From NCBI GenBank assembly GCA_007280315.1, contig QYQC01000222.1:1-16156 (forward strand): a DNA stretch of 16,156 nt, written 5' to 3'. Origin of the DNA: Betaproteobacteria bacterium (lineage in GTDB: Bacteria > Pseudomonadota > Gammaproteobacteria > Burkholderiales > SG8-39). Made by a program: the position numbers and the translations under genes. The notes beneath the pieces are model-generated. The model was not told the DNA's origin. It worked only from the letters and a program-made list of their open reading frames with translations, and did no database searches. Below, piece after piece: positions 1 to 6,507 of this stretch (position 1 is its first letter; every line of letters starts with the position of its first letter).

Positions 1-328
1 CCTCGAGTACGGTGGCTTTAAGCCGCAGGGTGTCGCCGGGGCGCACCGGTTTCACCCAGCGCAGTTCGTCGACGCCGGGCGAACCCATGCTCGCAGCCTC
101 GAGCAGGTACAAGTCGCAGATCATGCGCATGCACATGCTGGCGGTTTGCCAGCCGCTGGCGATCAAACCGCCGAAAAACGTCTGCTTTGCCTTTTCGCCA
201 TCGGTATGAAACGGCTGCGGATCGTACTTCAGGGCGAACTCCACGATCTCCGCTTCGGACAGGCTGTAGCCGCCGATTTCGCGCACCTGGCCCGGGTAAA
301 AATCTTCCCAGTAATATTTGTTGCTCAT
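1..328 (-). CDS. MaoC-family (R)-enoyl-CoA hydratase-like protein, C-terminus cut off by window edge
   Basis: A single-hotdog MaoC-like dehydratase. Family members hydrate 2-enoyl-CoA thioesters, although many stand-alone paralogs have unknown substrates. The 109 visible residues start MSNKYYWEDFYPG and carry the family's D-x4-H dyad (D36 and H41 in YDPQPFH), followed by FGGLIASGWQT, which matches the conserved substrate-binding stretch, and the VKPVRPGD turn. The ATG at 328 lies 12 nt after the stop of the next gene upstream, in the same direction. The protein aligns without gaps to that neighbour (69 of 109 residues identical by my count), so the pair is a tandem duplication. The last roughly 40 residues lie beyond the window. 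I am sure of the family, not of the substrate. Confidence 0.9.
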   Translation of the reverse strand, partial: MSNKYYWEDFYPGQVREIGGYSLSEAEIVEFALKYDPQPFHTDGEKAKQTFFGGLIASGWQTASMCMRMICDLYLLEAASMGSPGVDELRWVKPVRPGDTLRLKATVLE

Positions 329-340
329 GCGTGCATCCCG

Positions 341-796
341 TTACGCCGGAGCGCGGCGCAGAAACATCTGGCGACCGCGCATTGATACCACGACGTCGCC
401 GTTCTGATTCAGGGTTTCCCAGAGGAACAGCACCGTTCCCCGATTTGCCTGCTTCGCCGAAGGCGTGGATTCGATCACGGTGGTCTTAAGGCGCAGCGCG
501 TCGCCAGGGCGCACCGGCTTGAGCCAGCGCAACTCCTCCAGGCCCGGCGAGCCGACGCACGAGGTCTCGAGCAGGTAACCGTCGCACATCAGGCGCATGG
601 TAACGCCGCAGGTCTGCCAGCCGCTTGCGATCAGTCCGCCGAAAGGTGAACTGCGCGCCGCCTCGGCGTCGGTATGATAGGTCTGCGGGTCGTACTCGCG
701 CGCGAAGCGCACAATATCCTCCTCCGACAGAGAGCGCGTGGCGGTCTCGAACACCCGCCCCTGTGTGAAGTCTTCCCAGTAGTACTTTATAGCCAT
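341..796 (-). CDS. MaoC-family (R)-enoyl-CoA hydratase-like protein, complete
   Basis: This is a complete 151-residue single-hotdog MaoC protein, the usual size for the PhaJ/MaoC-like group. It shows the D-x4-H catalytic dyad (D36 and H41 in YDPQTYH), the FGGLIASGWQT stretch at about residues 52-62, and the LKPVRPGD turn. It has no signal peptide or membrane segment, so it is cytoplasmic. Its ATG (796-794) shares one base with the TGA of the upstream thioesterase gene (798-796), a TGATG overlap that implies translational coupling. The order thioesterase, MaoC, MaoC suggests the three act on the same acyl-CoA pool. This is likely the pool fed by the acyl-CoA synthetase and Liv-type transporter nearby, but that link is inference. 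The two MaoC copies may form a heteromer or have divided substrates. Confidence 0.92.
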   Translation of the reverse strand: MAIKYYWEDFTQGRVFETATRSLSEEDIVRFAREYDPQTYHTDAEAARSSPFGGLIASGWQTCGVTMRLMCDGYLLETSCVGSPGLEELRWLKPVRPGDALRLKTTVIESTPSAKQANRGTVLFLWETLNQNGDVVVSMRGRQMFLRRAPA

Positions 797-1257
797 CAGG
801 TTTTGGCTCCAGCAAGGTCCGGAACGGCGCGCTCGTAGGCGATGATCTTCTGCCGCAGGGGGTCGGGCAGCGGGGCGGACTTTTTCGTCGCCGGATCGGC
901 GTTGACATAGATCAGTTCGCCGCTGACGAGGTGCGTGTCGCCGCGCCAGATCTCGAGCAGGAACTGCATGCTCGAGCGCCCCAGGCGTGCGGTGCGGCCG
1001 TGAATATCGAGGAAGTCGTCGAACCCGGCCGACCCGTGGTACTCCGCCGTCGCCTTGACCGCAAACATGTCGGTGCCGAACACCTTGACGAAACCGTCAG
1101 GATAGTCGATGCCGATGGCGCGCCAGTACTCGGTGATGGTGACGTCGAAATAAAGGAAATAATTGCCGTTGAACACGATGCCCTGCCGGTCTACTTCCGC
1201 CCAGCGCACCCGCAGCCGGTGGCAGAAGGTGAATTGTTCGCGTGCCATTGTCGACAT
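796..1257 (-). CDS. Acyl-CoA thioesterase, YbgC / 4-hydroxybenzoyl-CoA thioesterase hotdog family
   Basis: A 153-residue hotdog-fold thioesterase predicted to hydrolyse an acyl-CoA to free acid and CoA in the cytoplasm. The N-terminus shows the family signature: RVRW followed by an acidic residue, then D23-RQGIVFNGNY. D23 matches the catalytic aspartate of the 4-hydroxybenzoyl-CoA thioesterase/YbgC group. The canonical histidine-containing variant (VVYHxxY) is FNGNY here, so the residue after the loop differs. It is the first gene of a three-gene minus-strand unit whose downstream members are two MaoC proteins. Two in-frame ATGs are possible, at 1257 and 1248. A GGGA sits immediately before the first and about 9 nt before the second, so the internal start is plausible. 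The family is certain. The substrate is unknown, and aromatic or short-chain acyl-CoA are both possible. Confidence 0.9.
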   Translation of the reverse strand: MSTMAREQFTFCHRLRVRWAEVDRQGIVFNGNYFLYFDVTITEYWRAIGIDYPDGFVKVFGTDMFAVKATAEYHGSAGFDDFLDIHGRTARLGRSSMQFLLEIWRGDTHLVSGELIYVNADPATKKSAPLPDPLRQKIIAYERAVPDLAGAKT

Positions 1258-1278
1258 TCCCGGAATGATTCTCGGAGC

Positions 1279-1300
1279 GCCGTACTATATGCGCTACGGC
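1279..1300. promoter_or_regulatory. Inverted repeat overlapping the operon promoter, candidate operator
   Basis: GCCGTA (1279-1284) and TACGGC (1295-1300) form a 6-bp dyad with a 10-bp spacer that covers the candidate -10 element. It is placed where a repressor, for example of the TetR type that often controls acyl-CoA genes, would block the minus-strand promoter. No regulator gene is present in the window, so the assignment is inference. The remainder of the 1258-1459 gap holds a short tandem GCAGATGGAC pair (1333-1352) and the livK ribosome-binding site. I found no convincing plus-strand promoter. Confidence 0.3.
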
Positions 1301-1312
1301 AATCGGGAGCAA
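1284..1312 (-). promoter_or_regulatory. Candidate sigma-70 promoter for the thioesterase-MaoC-MaoC operon
   Basis: Read on the minus strand there is a -35-like TTGCTC (1312-1307), exactly 17 nt of spacer, and a -10-like TATAGT (1289-1284). A start of transcription near 1277 would give a leader of about 20 nt before the thioesterase ATG. The -10 matches consensus at five of six positions and the -35 only at the TTG. The placement in the divergent intergenic gap fits. Confidence 0.45.
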
Positions 1313-1459
1313 GGTGGTGCCCGGCGTGCAGCGCAGATGGACGCAGATGGACGTGGACAGTCAGCGCCAAAACTGGCAGCATGCATTTACAAAAAAATTG
1401 TCGGATCCTGCGCTCCGGGAGTGGCGCCGGCCATCATCGTTTTCTTCTAGGAGGTCACC

Positions 1460-2686
1460 ATGATTCGCAAGCTTCTGCTTCCCGCTGTTGCCGCGCTCGG
1501 ACTGGTCTTCAGTCAGGGCGTCTGGTCGCAAAACATAAAATTTGCCATCCTCGGACCCATGGCTTTCGTTCAGGGAGAGAATCACTGGGCCGGCGCCGAA
1601 ATGGCGCGTGACGAAATCAACAAGGCCGGGGGTATTGCCGTCGGTGGCGCGAAGCGCATGGTCGAGATTATCAAGATTGACACCAACGAAATTCAGAGCG
1701 TACCAGACGCCACCAACGCCATCGAGCGCGCCATCAGCCGCGACAAAGCCGATTTCCTGATCGGCGGCTTCCGCTCCGAGGCGGTGATAGCAATGCAGGA
1801 AGTGGCGATGGACAACAAGAAATTGTTCATGGGCGTGGGCGCGGCGGCATTCAAGCTCGGCCAGAACGTGGAACAGAATTACGAGCGCTACAAGTACTGG
1901 TTTCGCGCCTCGCCGACGAAGGACATCGATCTGGCGAAAACTCTGTTTGCGGTGCTGGGGTCGGTGGCGGAGCAGATACGCAAGGACCTGAATAGGCCGG
2001 TGCCGAAAGTCGCGATCGTCGCCGAGAAGACTGCCTGGACCGAAGGCCTGATCAAGGCGGCGCAGGCCAATCTGCCGAAGATGAACATGGAGGTGGTTGG
2101 ACTGTGGCAACCTTCAGCCATCGCGACCGACGTGACCGCCGAACTATCGGCGATCAAGCGCGCGAATGCGGATATCGTGTTCACCATTATTTCCGGCCCG
2201 CTTGGCATCGTGCTCGGCCGGCAGATGGGTGAATTGGAGTTGTCCGCGGTCGCCTGGGGCATCAACGTGGAGGCGCAGAAGGACGGGTTCTGGCAGGCAA
2301 CGGCGGGCAAGGGCAATTACGTCTCCACCCTGGATACCTACGCCGAAGTCGAAACCACGCCGAAGACCATCCCCTTCGTCCGGGCATTCAAGGCCCGTTT
2401 CAACAAGTCGCCCATCTACACCGCTGCGACCTACGACGCCATCATGGCGCTAAAGCAGGTGATTGAGCAGACCGGCACCATCGAAGCCGAAAAATTGATT
2501 CCGGCGATCGAAAAATCGGAATACGTTGGCACCGGCGCAATCGCGACCTACGACAACCGCCATGATCTGGTATGGGCAGTCGGAAAAACCTCGGGCATCG
2601 CGGTGGAATGGCAGGACGGCCAGAAAGTCCCGTTCTGGCCGCCGGGGACAAAGGGCATGAAGCCGTTCAAGCTGCCGAAACACTAG
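1460..2686 (+). CDS. Periplasmic substrate-binding protein of a branched-chain amino acid (HAAT)-type ABC transporter
   Basis: A 408-residue type I periplasmic binding protein of the LivK-like family. It captures a ligand in the periplasm and delivers it to the LivH/LivM permeases. Residues 1-23 form a signal peptide: Met-Ile-Arg-Lys, then a hydrophobic LLLPAVAALGLVF core, with likely cleavage before QNIKF. The mature N-terminus IKFAILGPMAFVQGENHWAGAEMARDEIN is the typical first strand and helix of this fold. The start is secure, with a strong AGGAGGT at 1449-1455, 4 nt before the ATG. It is divergent from the thioesterase operon and followed after 59 nt by livH. Members encoded near CoA ligases often bind aromatic or dicarboxylic acids rather than leucine. 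The presence of a CoA ligase and hotdog enzymes here favours such a ligand, but nothing in the sequence proves it. Confidence 0.93.
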   Translation: MIRKLLLPAVAALGLVFSQGVWSQNIKFAILGPMAFVQGENHWAGAEMARDEINKAGGIAVGGAKRMVEIIKIDTNEIQSVPDATNAIERAISRDKADFLIGGFRSEAVIAMQEVAMDNKKLFMGVGAAAFKLGQNVEQNYERYKYWFRASPTKDIDLAKTLFAVLGSVAEQIRKDLNRPVPKVAIVAEKTAWTEGLIKAAQANLPKMNMEVVGLWQPSAIATDVTAELSAIKRANADIVFTIISGPLGIVLGRQMGELELSAVAWGINVEAQKDGFWQATAGKGNYVSTLDTYAEVETTPKTIPFVRAFKARFNKSPIYTAATYDAIMALKQVIEQTGTIEAEKLIPAIEKSEYVGTGAIATYDNRHDLVWAVGKTSGIAVEWQDGQKVPFWPPGTKGMKPFKLPKH

Positions 2687-2710
2687 ATCCCTCAATTTAG
2701 CCGGGCCGTT

Positions 2711-2735
2711 CCCTCTCTCCCCTGGGGAGAGAGGG
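2711..2735. promoter_or_regulatory. Perfect 12-bp hairpin between livK and livH that contains the livH ribosome-binding site
   Basis: CCCTCTCTCCCC (2711-2722), a single T, then GGGGAGAGAGGG (2724-2735) form a perfect inverted repeat. In practice the innermost pairs must open to make a loop. The 3' arm ends 10 nt before the livH ATG and is the only purine-rich Shine-Dalgarno-like sequence there. No T-run follows, so it is not a classical terminator. Such a hairpin can lower permease synthesis relative to the binding protein or stabilise the upstream mRNA. Similar CCTCTCCCC/GGGGAGAGG palindromes are widespread intergenic repeats in Proteobacteria (from memory). Confidence 0.6.
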
Positions 2736-2745
2736 CCGCGCAAAC

Positions 2746-3615
2746 ATGTTCCAGGACATCTTAGTCAGCGGGCTGGTCAACAGCGGCGTATATGCGCTGC
2801 TGGCCCTGGGCTTTTCGCTGATCTTCGGCGTAGCGCGCATCGTCAATATTGCGCACACCGCCTTCTACATGCTCGCCGCCTACGCGCTTTACGGCTTGCT
2901 GGTCATTGCCAAGGTGCCGTTCCTGCTTGCCATTCCGCTGGCTGTGGCCGCGGTAGTGGCATTGTCGCTGGTCTGCTACAAGCTGGTGATCGAACCGGTG
3001 CGCCAGCATGAATCGGCAGTTCTGATCGCCACCATCGCGCTCGCACTGATCTTCCAGGAAAGCCTGCTGGTCGCCTTCGGCGGGAGCTTTCGCGGCATAC
3101 CCAACGCGGTCGAGGGCGTGGTTTCCATCATCGGCGTGCGCGTGTCGTATCAGCGCCTAATCGTCCTGGTGGTGGTCGCGATCACCTTGGTGGCGACCTG
3201 GTACCTGCTGAACCGCACGCGCCTTGGCCTGGCGATACGCACCGCGGCCAACGACCAGGAAATCGCCAATCTCATGGGCATCGACGTCAGCCGCGTAGCC
3301 ATGTACACCGTGGGCATTTCCGTCGCGCTCGCCGCCATTGCCGGCGTGGTGGTGGCGCCGGTATTTGTGGTCGATCCGCTGATGTGGCTTTCTCCCCTGG
3401 TGACCATGCTCGCCATTGTCGTGCTCGGCGGCCTGGGCAGTCTGAAGGGCAGCGTGATCGGCGCCTTCATCATCGGCTATGTGGAGGCGATTACCGTTTT
3501 CGCCGTGCCCTCGGGTTCCTACCTCAAGGGCGCGGTGGCCTTGACCATCATGATCGTGGTGTTGCTGATCCGGCCGGAGGGTCTGTACGGCGTGGTGTTC
3601 GAGGAAGAACGGTGA
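2746..3615 (+). CDS. livH: LivH-type inner-membrane permease of the HAAT ABC transporter
   Basis: A 289-residue polytopic permease of the LivH group, one of two membrane subunits of the transporter. The N-terminus MFQDILVSGLVNSGVYALLALGFSLIFGVARIVNIAHTAFYML is characteristic: the first helix is followed by the G-x-x-x-I-VN-AHG-like motif. Several hydrophobic helices follow, and the cytoplasmic coupling segment at about residues 160-185 (TRLGLAIRTAANDQEIANLMGID) is the LivH/LivM EAA-like region that contacts the ATPase. Length is normal for the family. The ATG at 2746 is preceded by a hairpin that contains the only visible Shine-Dalgarno. The stop TGA (3613-3615) overlaps the GTG start of livM. 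The symbol denotes family position, and leucine specificity is not implied. Confidence 0.93.
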   Translation: MFQDILVSGLVNSGVYALLALGFSLIFGVARIVNIAHTAFYMLAAYALYGLLVIAKVPFLLAIPLAVAAVVALSLVCYKLVIEPVRQHESAVLIATIALALIFQESLLVAFGGSFRGIPNAVEGVVSIIGVRVSYQRLIVLVVVAITLVATWYLLNRTRLGLAIRTAANDQEIANLMGIDVSRVAMYTVGISVALAAIAGVVVAPVFVVDPLMWLSPLVTMLAIVVLGGLGSLKGSVIGAFIIGYVEAITVFAVPSGSYLKGAVALTIMIVVLLIRPEGLYGVVFEEER

Positions 3616-4661
3616 AGGGGCTGCTGGCCTGGCCGCGATGGTTGTGGGCGCAATTGCGCCACGAGGTGCTGGTGCTGCCCAGCCGCAGTTTTGTGTTCTT
3701 TGCGGTGCTGCTGCTGCTGGTGCTGCCGCTCGCCTACGACGATCCCTACGTGCTGCGGATTATCACCATGACGGCGATATTCGCGATTTTCGCGGCGAGC
3801 TGGGACCTGCTCGCCGGCTTTACCGGTCAGGTGAATTTCGGCCACGCCCTGTTTTTCGGCATCGGCGCCTACACGTCGGCGCTGCTGTCGCATCACCTGG
3901 GCTGGCTGCCCTGGCTCACCGTGCCGCTCGGCGCCGCCTTGGCAATGATGGCGGGATTCCTGGTGGGCATTCCCTGCCTGCGCTTGCGCGGCTCCTATCT
4001 GTCGCTGGCGACGCTCGCGTTTCCGCTGATCCTGACCGGCCTGCTGTTCGCGTTTCCGGATTTCTCCGGCGGCGAGCTGGGCGTCTCCGGGCTCAAACGG
4101 ATTTTGGTCGGGACCGTAGGCAATTACTACGTGGCCGTGCTGCTGATGCTGGTGTCGTGCTTTGGCATGTGGGGAATCGGCGATTCGAACACCGGCCTGA
4201 TTTTTCACGCCATACGCGAGGACGAGGTGGCTTGCCGCGCCTCGGGCATCAATACCACGCGCTACAAGCTCCTGGCGTTCGCCCTGTCCGGATGGTTCGC
4301 CGGCCTGTCCGGCGCACTGTTCGCGCACTTCATGCGCGTGGCCGGCCCTTCTTCGCTGGAGGTGGCGCTGTCGTTTCAGGTCGTGATCTGGGGCATTTTC
4401 GGTGGCATAGCCACCATTTACGGCCCGGTGCTGGCGGTGTTCCTGCTGTATCCGCTCACCGAAATACTGGCCAATATCGACCTGTTCAAGGAAATCCGGC
4501 TGCTGATATTCGCCGTGATCGTACTGCTGGTCCTGTTATTCATGCCGCAGGGCCTCACGCCCTGGATACGCGACAAGATTGAGGTGGTATGCCCGCGCTG
4601 CAAGAATCGTAACGTATTCACGCGGCATCAATGCCGATTGTGCGGGGCGGAGCTGCGCTAG
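3612..4661 (+). CDS. livM: LivM-type inner-membrane permease with a C-terminal zinc-ribbon-like tail
   Basis: This is the second permease of the transporter. I place the start at GTG 3612, which overlaps the livH stop (GTGA), giving 349 residues. The frame is open further upstream but that part is only the shadow of livH. After a hydrophilic N-terminus there are many hydrophobic helices, with LivM hallmarks at about residues 55-80 (SWDLLAGFTGQVNFGHALFFGIGAY) and the coupling loop near residues 195-215 (HAIREDEVACRASGINTTRYK). The last 26 residues are unusual for LivM. They contain C327-P-R-C330, ten residues, then C341-R-L-C344-G, a four-cysteine zinc-ribbon-like module predicted to lie in the cytoplasm after the last helix. 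The gene faces livF tail to tail across 322 nt. Confidence 0.92.
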   Translation: MKGLLAWPRWLWAQLRHEVLVLPSRSFVFFAVLLLLVLPLAYDDPYVLRIITMTAIFAIFAASWDLLAGFTGQVNFGHALFFGIGAYTSALLSHHLGWLPWLTVPLGAALAMMAGFLVGIPCLRLRGSYLSLATLAFPLILTGLLFAFPDFSGGELGVSGLKRILVGTVGNYYVAVLLMLVSCFGMWGIGDSNTGLIFHAIREDEVACRASGINTTRYKLLAFALSGWFAGLSGALFAHFMRVAGPSSLEVALSFQVVIWGIFGGIATIYGPVLAVFLLYPLTEILANIDLFKEIRLLIFAVIVLLVLLFMPQGLTPWIRDKIEVVCPRCKNRNVFTRHQCRLCGAELR

Positions 4662-4772
4662 CGCTACGCCAGACACATCCTTCGGGTTTTATCCAGGATC
4701 AAACGCCACAGTTCGAAACGTTTTCCAGTGTCGGACTTTATCTGATTGTGAACATTGCGCGCTCCGCGCGCC

Positions 4773-4823
4773 AACCGTGATTTCTGTACGGATGAAGAGC
4801 GCATCCGTACAGAAATCACGGTT
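4773..4823 (+). repeat. Hairpin element 1: perfect 22-bp inverted repeat with a 7-nt loop
   Basis: The left arm 4773-4794 begins AACCGTGATTTCTGTA and ends CGGATG. The right arm 4802-4823 is its exact reverse complement. The loop is AAGAGCG (4795-4801). The apical part, CGGATGAAGAGCGCATCCG at 4789-4807, recurs in the opposite orientation in hairpin 2 with one change in 19 nt. There is no poly-T tract, so a simple intrinsic terminator is doubtful. It is more likely a REP-like dispersed palindrome or a structured mRNA 3' end. Confidence 0.8.
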
Positions 4824-4860
4824 CCGGATAAAAACGAGGAAAGTCCGGGGTTTTCTCCAA

Positions 4861-4911
4861 GATCGCCGATTGCGTGCGGATGCGCTTTTCATCCGCGCGC
4901 AATCGGCGATC
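4861..4911 (-). repeat. Hairpin element 2: 22-bp inverted repeat, 7-nt loop, opposite orientation to element 1
   Basis: The left arm 4861-4882 (GATCGCCGATTGCGTG then CGGATG) pairs with 4890-4911. The only imperfection is T4875 opposite G4897, a possible G-U pair in RNA. The loop is CGCTTTT (4883-4889), whose reverse complement AAAAGCG differs from the loop of element 1 by one base. The minus-strand reading of 4877-4895 is CGGATGAAAAGCGCATCCG. Outer stems of the two elements are unrelated in sequence although both are complementary. Stem and loop lengths are identical in the two. Confidence 0.8.
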
Positions 4912-4912
4912 C

Positions 4913-4936
4913 GCGCGGACGGGCCGCCGTCCGCGC
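4913..4936. terminator. Third GC-rich hairpin, possible bidirectional terminator
   Basis: GCGCGGACGG (4913-4922), a GCCG loop, and CCGTCCGCGC (4927-4936) form a perfect 10-bp stem directly beside hairpin 2. It lies 48 nt past the livF stop on the minus strand and downstream of livM on the plus strand, where a terminator would be expected. No U-tract follows on either strand, so the termination role is only plausible. Confidence 0.4.
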
Positions 4937-4983
4937 AAGCGCAGGCAATACAGTTCGAAGTAGCCCTGCGCGCCGCGCGCAGA

Positions 4984-5733
4984 CTACAAGCCTAGATAAC
5001 CTGCGCGCAGCGTCTCGTCCGCCATCAGCTGCTTGCCCGAGCCCTCGGCGATGATCTTGCCCTGCGACAAGACGTAATTTCGGTTGGCCATATGAAACAC
5101 CGTGCCTACTTCCTGCTCCACCAGCAATACCGGGATGCCGCTCTGGTGAATCTGGGAAATGGCGGCAAACAGCTCCTGGCGTATTTTCGGCGCCAGGCCG
5201 AGTGATGGTTCGTCTATGCACAGCAGTTTCGCCTCGAACATGAGGGCGCGCGCCGTGGACAGCATCTGCTGTTCGCCGCCGGAAAGCGTGCCTGAAACCT
5301 GGTCGGCGCGCTCCTTCAGGCGCGGAAACAGCTGGTAGCAGCGTTGCAGATTGCGTTCCAGATCCGCCTTGCTGCGCGCGAGATAGCCACCGGCCTTCAG
5401 GTTTTCCAGCACCGTGAGTTCCCGAAACGGACGGCGCCGCTCCGGACACAGCACCAGGCCGAGGCGGCGAATCTCGTGGGCCGGCAACGTCTCGATCGAT
5501 TGGCCGTTGAATTTGATCGAGCCCTCGACCACGATGTTGCCGGTGGTGCCGCGCTTGGTCTGCGCTTCCCACAGCACCAGGCCGGATATGGCGCGCAGCA
5601 TGGTGGACTTGCCGGCGCCGTTGGGGCCGACCACGCCCACCAGTTCGCCTTCGCCGACGCTGAGCGACACCGAACTCAGCAGCTGCGCTTTGTCGTAGCG
5701 TACCGAAAGACCGGACACCTCAAGCAGCGGCAT
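4984..5733 (-). CDS. livF: LivF-type ATPase of the HAAT ABC transporter
   Basis: A 249-residue cytoplasmic ABC ATPase that powers the transporter together with LivG. Visible motifs in order are Walker A GPNGAGKST (residues 36-44), the LivF-typical CPERRRPFRELTVLENL (96-112), signature LSGGEQQ (150-156), Walker B LLCIDEPSLGLAP (170-182), and VLLVEQ (202-207). In the last of these a glutamine stands where other ABC proteins have the switch histidine, which is normal for LivF. Residues about 54-71 form a loop longer than in most LivF proteins. The gene is last in a minus-strand unit of CoA ligase, livG and livF. Its ATG lies inside the end of livG (14-nt overlap). It runs opposite to its permease genes, which is unusual because the five liv genes are normally co-directional. 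Confidence 0.94.
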   Translation of the reverse strand: MPLLEVSGLSVRYDKAQLLSSVSLSVGEGELVGVVGPNGAGKSTMLRAISGLVLWEAQTKRGTTGNIVVEGSIKFNGQSIETLPAHEIRRLGLVLCPERRRPFRELTVLENLKAGGYLARSKADLERNLQRCYQLFPRLKERADQVSGTLSGGEQQMLSTARALMFEAKLLCIDEPSLGLAPKIRQELFAAISQIHQSGIPVLLVEQEVGTVFHMANRNYVLSQGKIIAEGSGKQLMADETLRAGYLGL

Positions 5734-6493
5734 GCTCCGTCCCCAGGTAGGCCTCGATCACGCGCGCATCCTTCACCACTTCGGCCGGCGGGCCGTCCGC
5801 GATTTTCTCGCCGTAATTGATCACGATCACGCGATCGGCGATGGACATCAGTTCCTTCAGTTTGTGCTCTATCATCAGCACCGCCGGGCCTTCGGAGTGC
5901 AGCCGGCCGAAGCGTCCGCCCTTGTGCAGGCGCCGGATCGACTTCACCAGCAGTCCGGCCTCGGTCGGACTCAGGCCGCCCAGCGGCTCATCGAGCAAAA
6001 GCAGCTCCGGCTCCGACGCAATGGCGCGCGCCACTTCCAGGCGCTTCAGGTCGCCCTGGGACAGAGCGGAGGCCGGTTCCAGCGCAAGGTCGGAGATGCC
6101 GACGAATTCGAGTGCGTCCATGGCTTTCGCCTCGATGCGCTTTACCCATTCGCCGCGGTGTTGCGAACGCGGGTTGAGGCAGGGCACCATCACGTTGGCA
6201 ATGATCGGCAGATGGCGGAACGGTCGCGTATTCTGGAACGTGCCGGCGATGCCGCGATTGACCACGTCCCAGGGCTTGAGCCCGCTGATTTCCTCGCCGT
6301 TGAACACTACGCTGCCTGAATCCGGTCTGAGTATTTTGGTGATCAGGCGCAGGATGGTTGTCTTGCCAGCGCCGTTGGGACCGATGATGCCGACGATCTC
6401 GTCCCGGCGCAGCTCGAACGATACGTTATTGACCGCGATCAGCCCGCCGAAGCGTTTGGTCAGGTTTTCGACGCGAAAAAACGGAGTGCCCAT
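5720..6493 (-). CDS. livG: LivG-type ATPase of the HAAT ABC transporter
   Basis: A 257-residue ABC ATPase and partner of LivF. Motifs are Walker A GPNGAGKTT (38-46), Q-loop GTFQNTRPF (84-92, a LivG signature), ABC signature LSQGDLKRLEVARAIA (144-159, with Q where many have G), Walker B LLLLDEPLGGLSP (164-176), and switch histidine in MIEHKLKELM (H210). Between Walker B and the switch is a short insertion, KGGRFGRLHSEGPA (about 191-204), where standard LivG has only a few residues. The gene starts 14 nt after the CoA ligase stop with a GGGCGG-type site upstream, and its end overlaps livF, so the three are one operon. Confidence 0.94.
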   Translation of the reverse strand: MGTPFFRVENLTKRFGGLIAVNNVSFELRRDEIVGIIGPNGAGKTTILRLITKILRPDSGSVVFNGEEISGLKPWDVVNRGIAGTFQNTRPFRHLPIIANVMVPCLNPRSQHRGEWVKRIEAKAMDALEFVGISDLALEPASALSQGDLKRLEVARAIASEPELLLLDEPLGGLSPTEAGLLVKSIRRLHKGGRFGRLHSEGPAVLMIEHKLKELMSIADRVIVINYGEKIADGPPAEVVKDARVIEAYLGTEHAAA

Positions 6494-6507
6494 GCAGTCC
6501 GCCCTGC

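Larger units (their letters stand above)
4662..4983. other. Convergent intergenic region between livM and livF, rich in hairpins
   Basis: This 322-nt gap separates two converging operons and I see no credible gene in it. Short open frames here have no ribosome-binding site and are products of the inverted repeats. The left part (4662-4772) shows little structure beyond a palindrome at the livM stop (4655-4664) and a small GC-rich dyad near 4757-4770. The right part holds three hairpins at 4773-4823, 4861-4911 and 4913-4936, annotated separately. Together they could end transcription from both sides, but none is followed by a clear T-run. Confidence 0.7.

Noticed and set aside
1333..1352. Tandem GCAGATGGAC pair upstream of livK as an activator site
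   Set aside because: Only two copies of 10 nt with nothing else to support function; could be chance or replication slippage.
3384..3611. Upstream extension of the livM frame inside livH
   Set aside because: Protein sequence is a frame-shifted shadow of livH, and GTG 3612 overlapping the livH stop is the natural start.
4655..4664. GCGCTAGCGC palindrome at the livM stop as a terminator
   Set aside because: It is a short palindrome with no loop and no T-run, and spans the stop codon.
4773..4936. Hairpin series as a CRISPR array or integron attC-like site
   Set aside because: There are no regularly spaced direct repeats or spacers, and no attC R-box pattern, integrase or cas gene nearby.
4755..5054. 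Small open frames across the intergenic hairpins
   Set aside because: Their coding looks arise from the inverted repeats themselves, since both strands give similar peptides; no ribosome-binding site.
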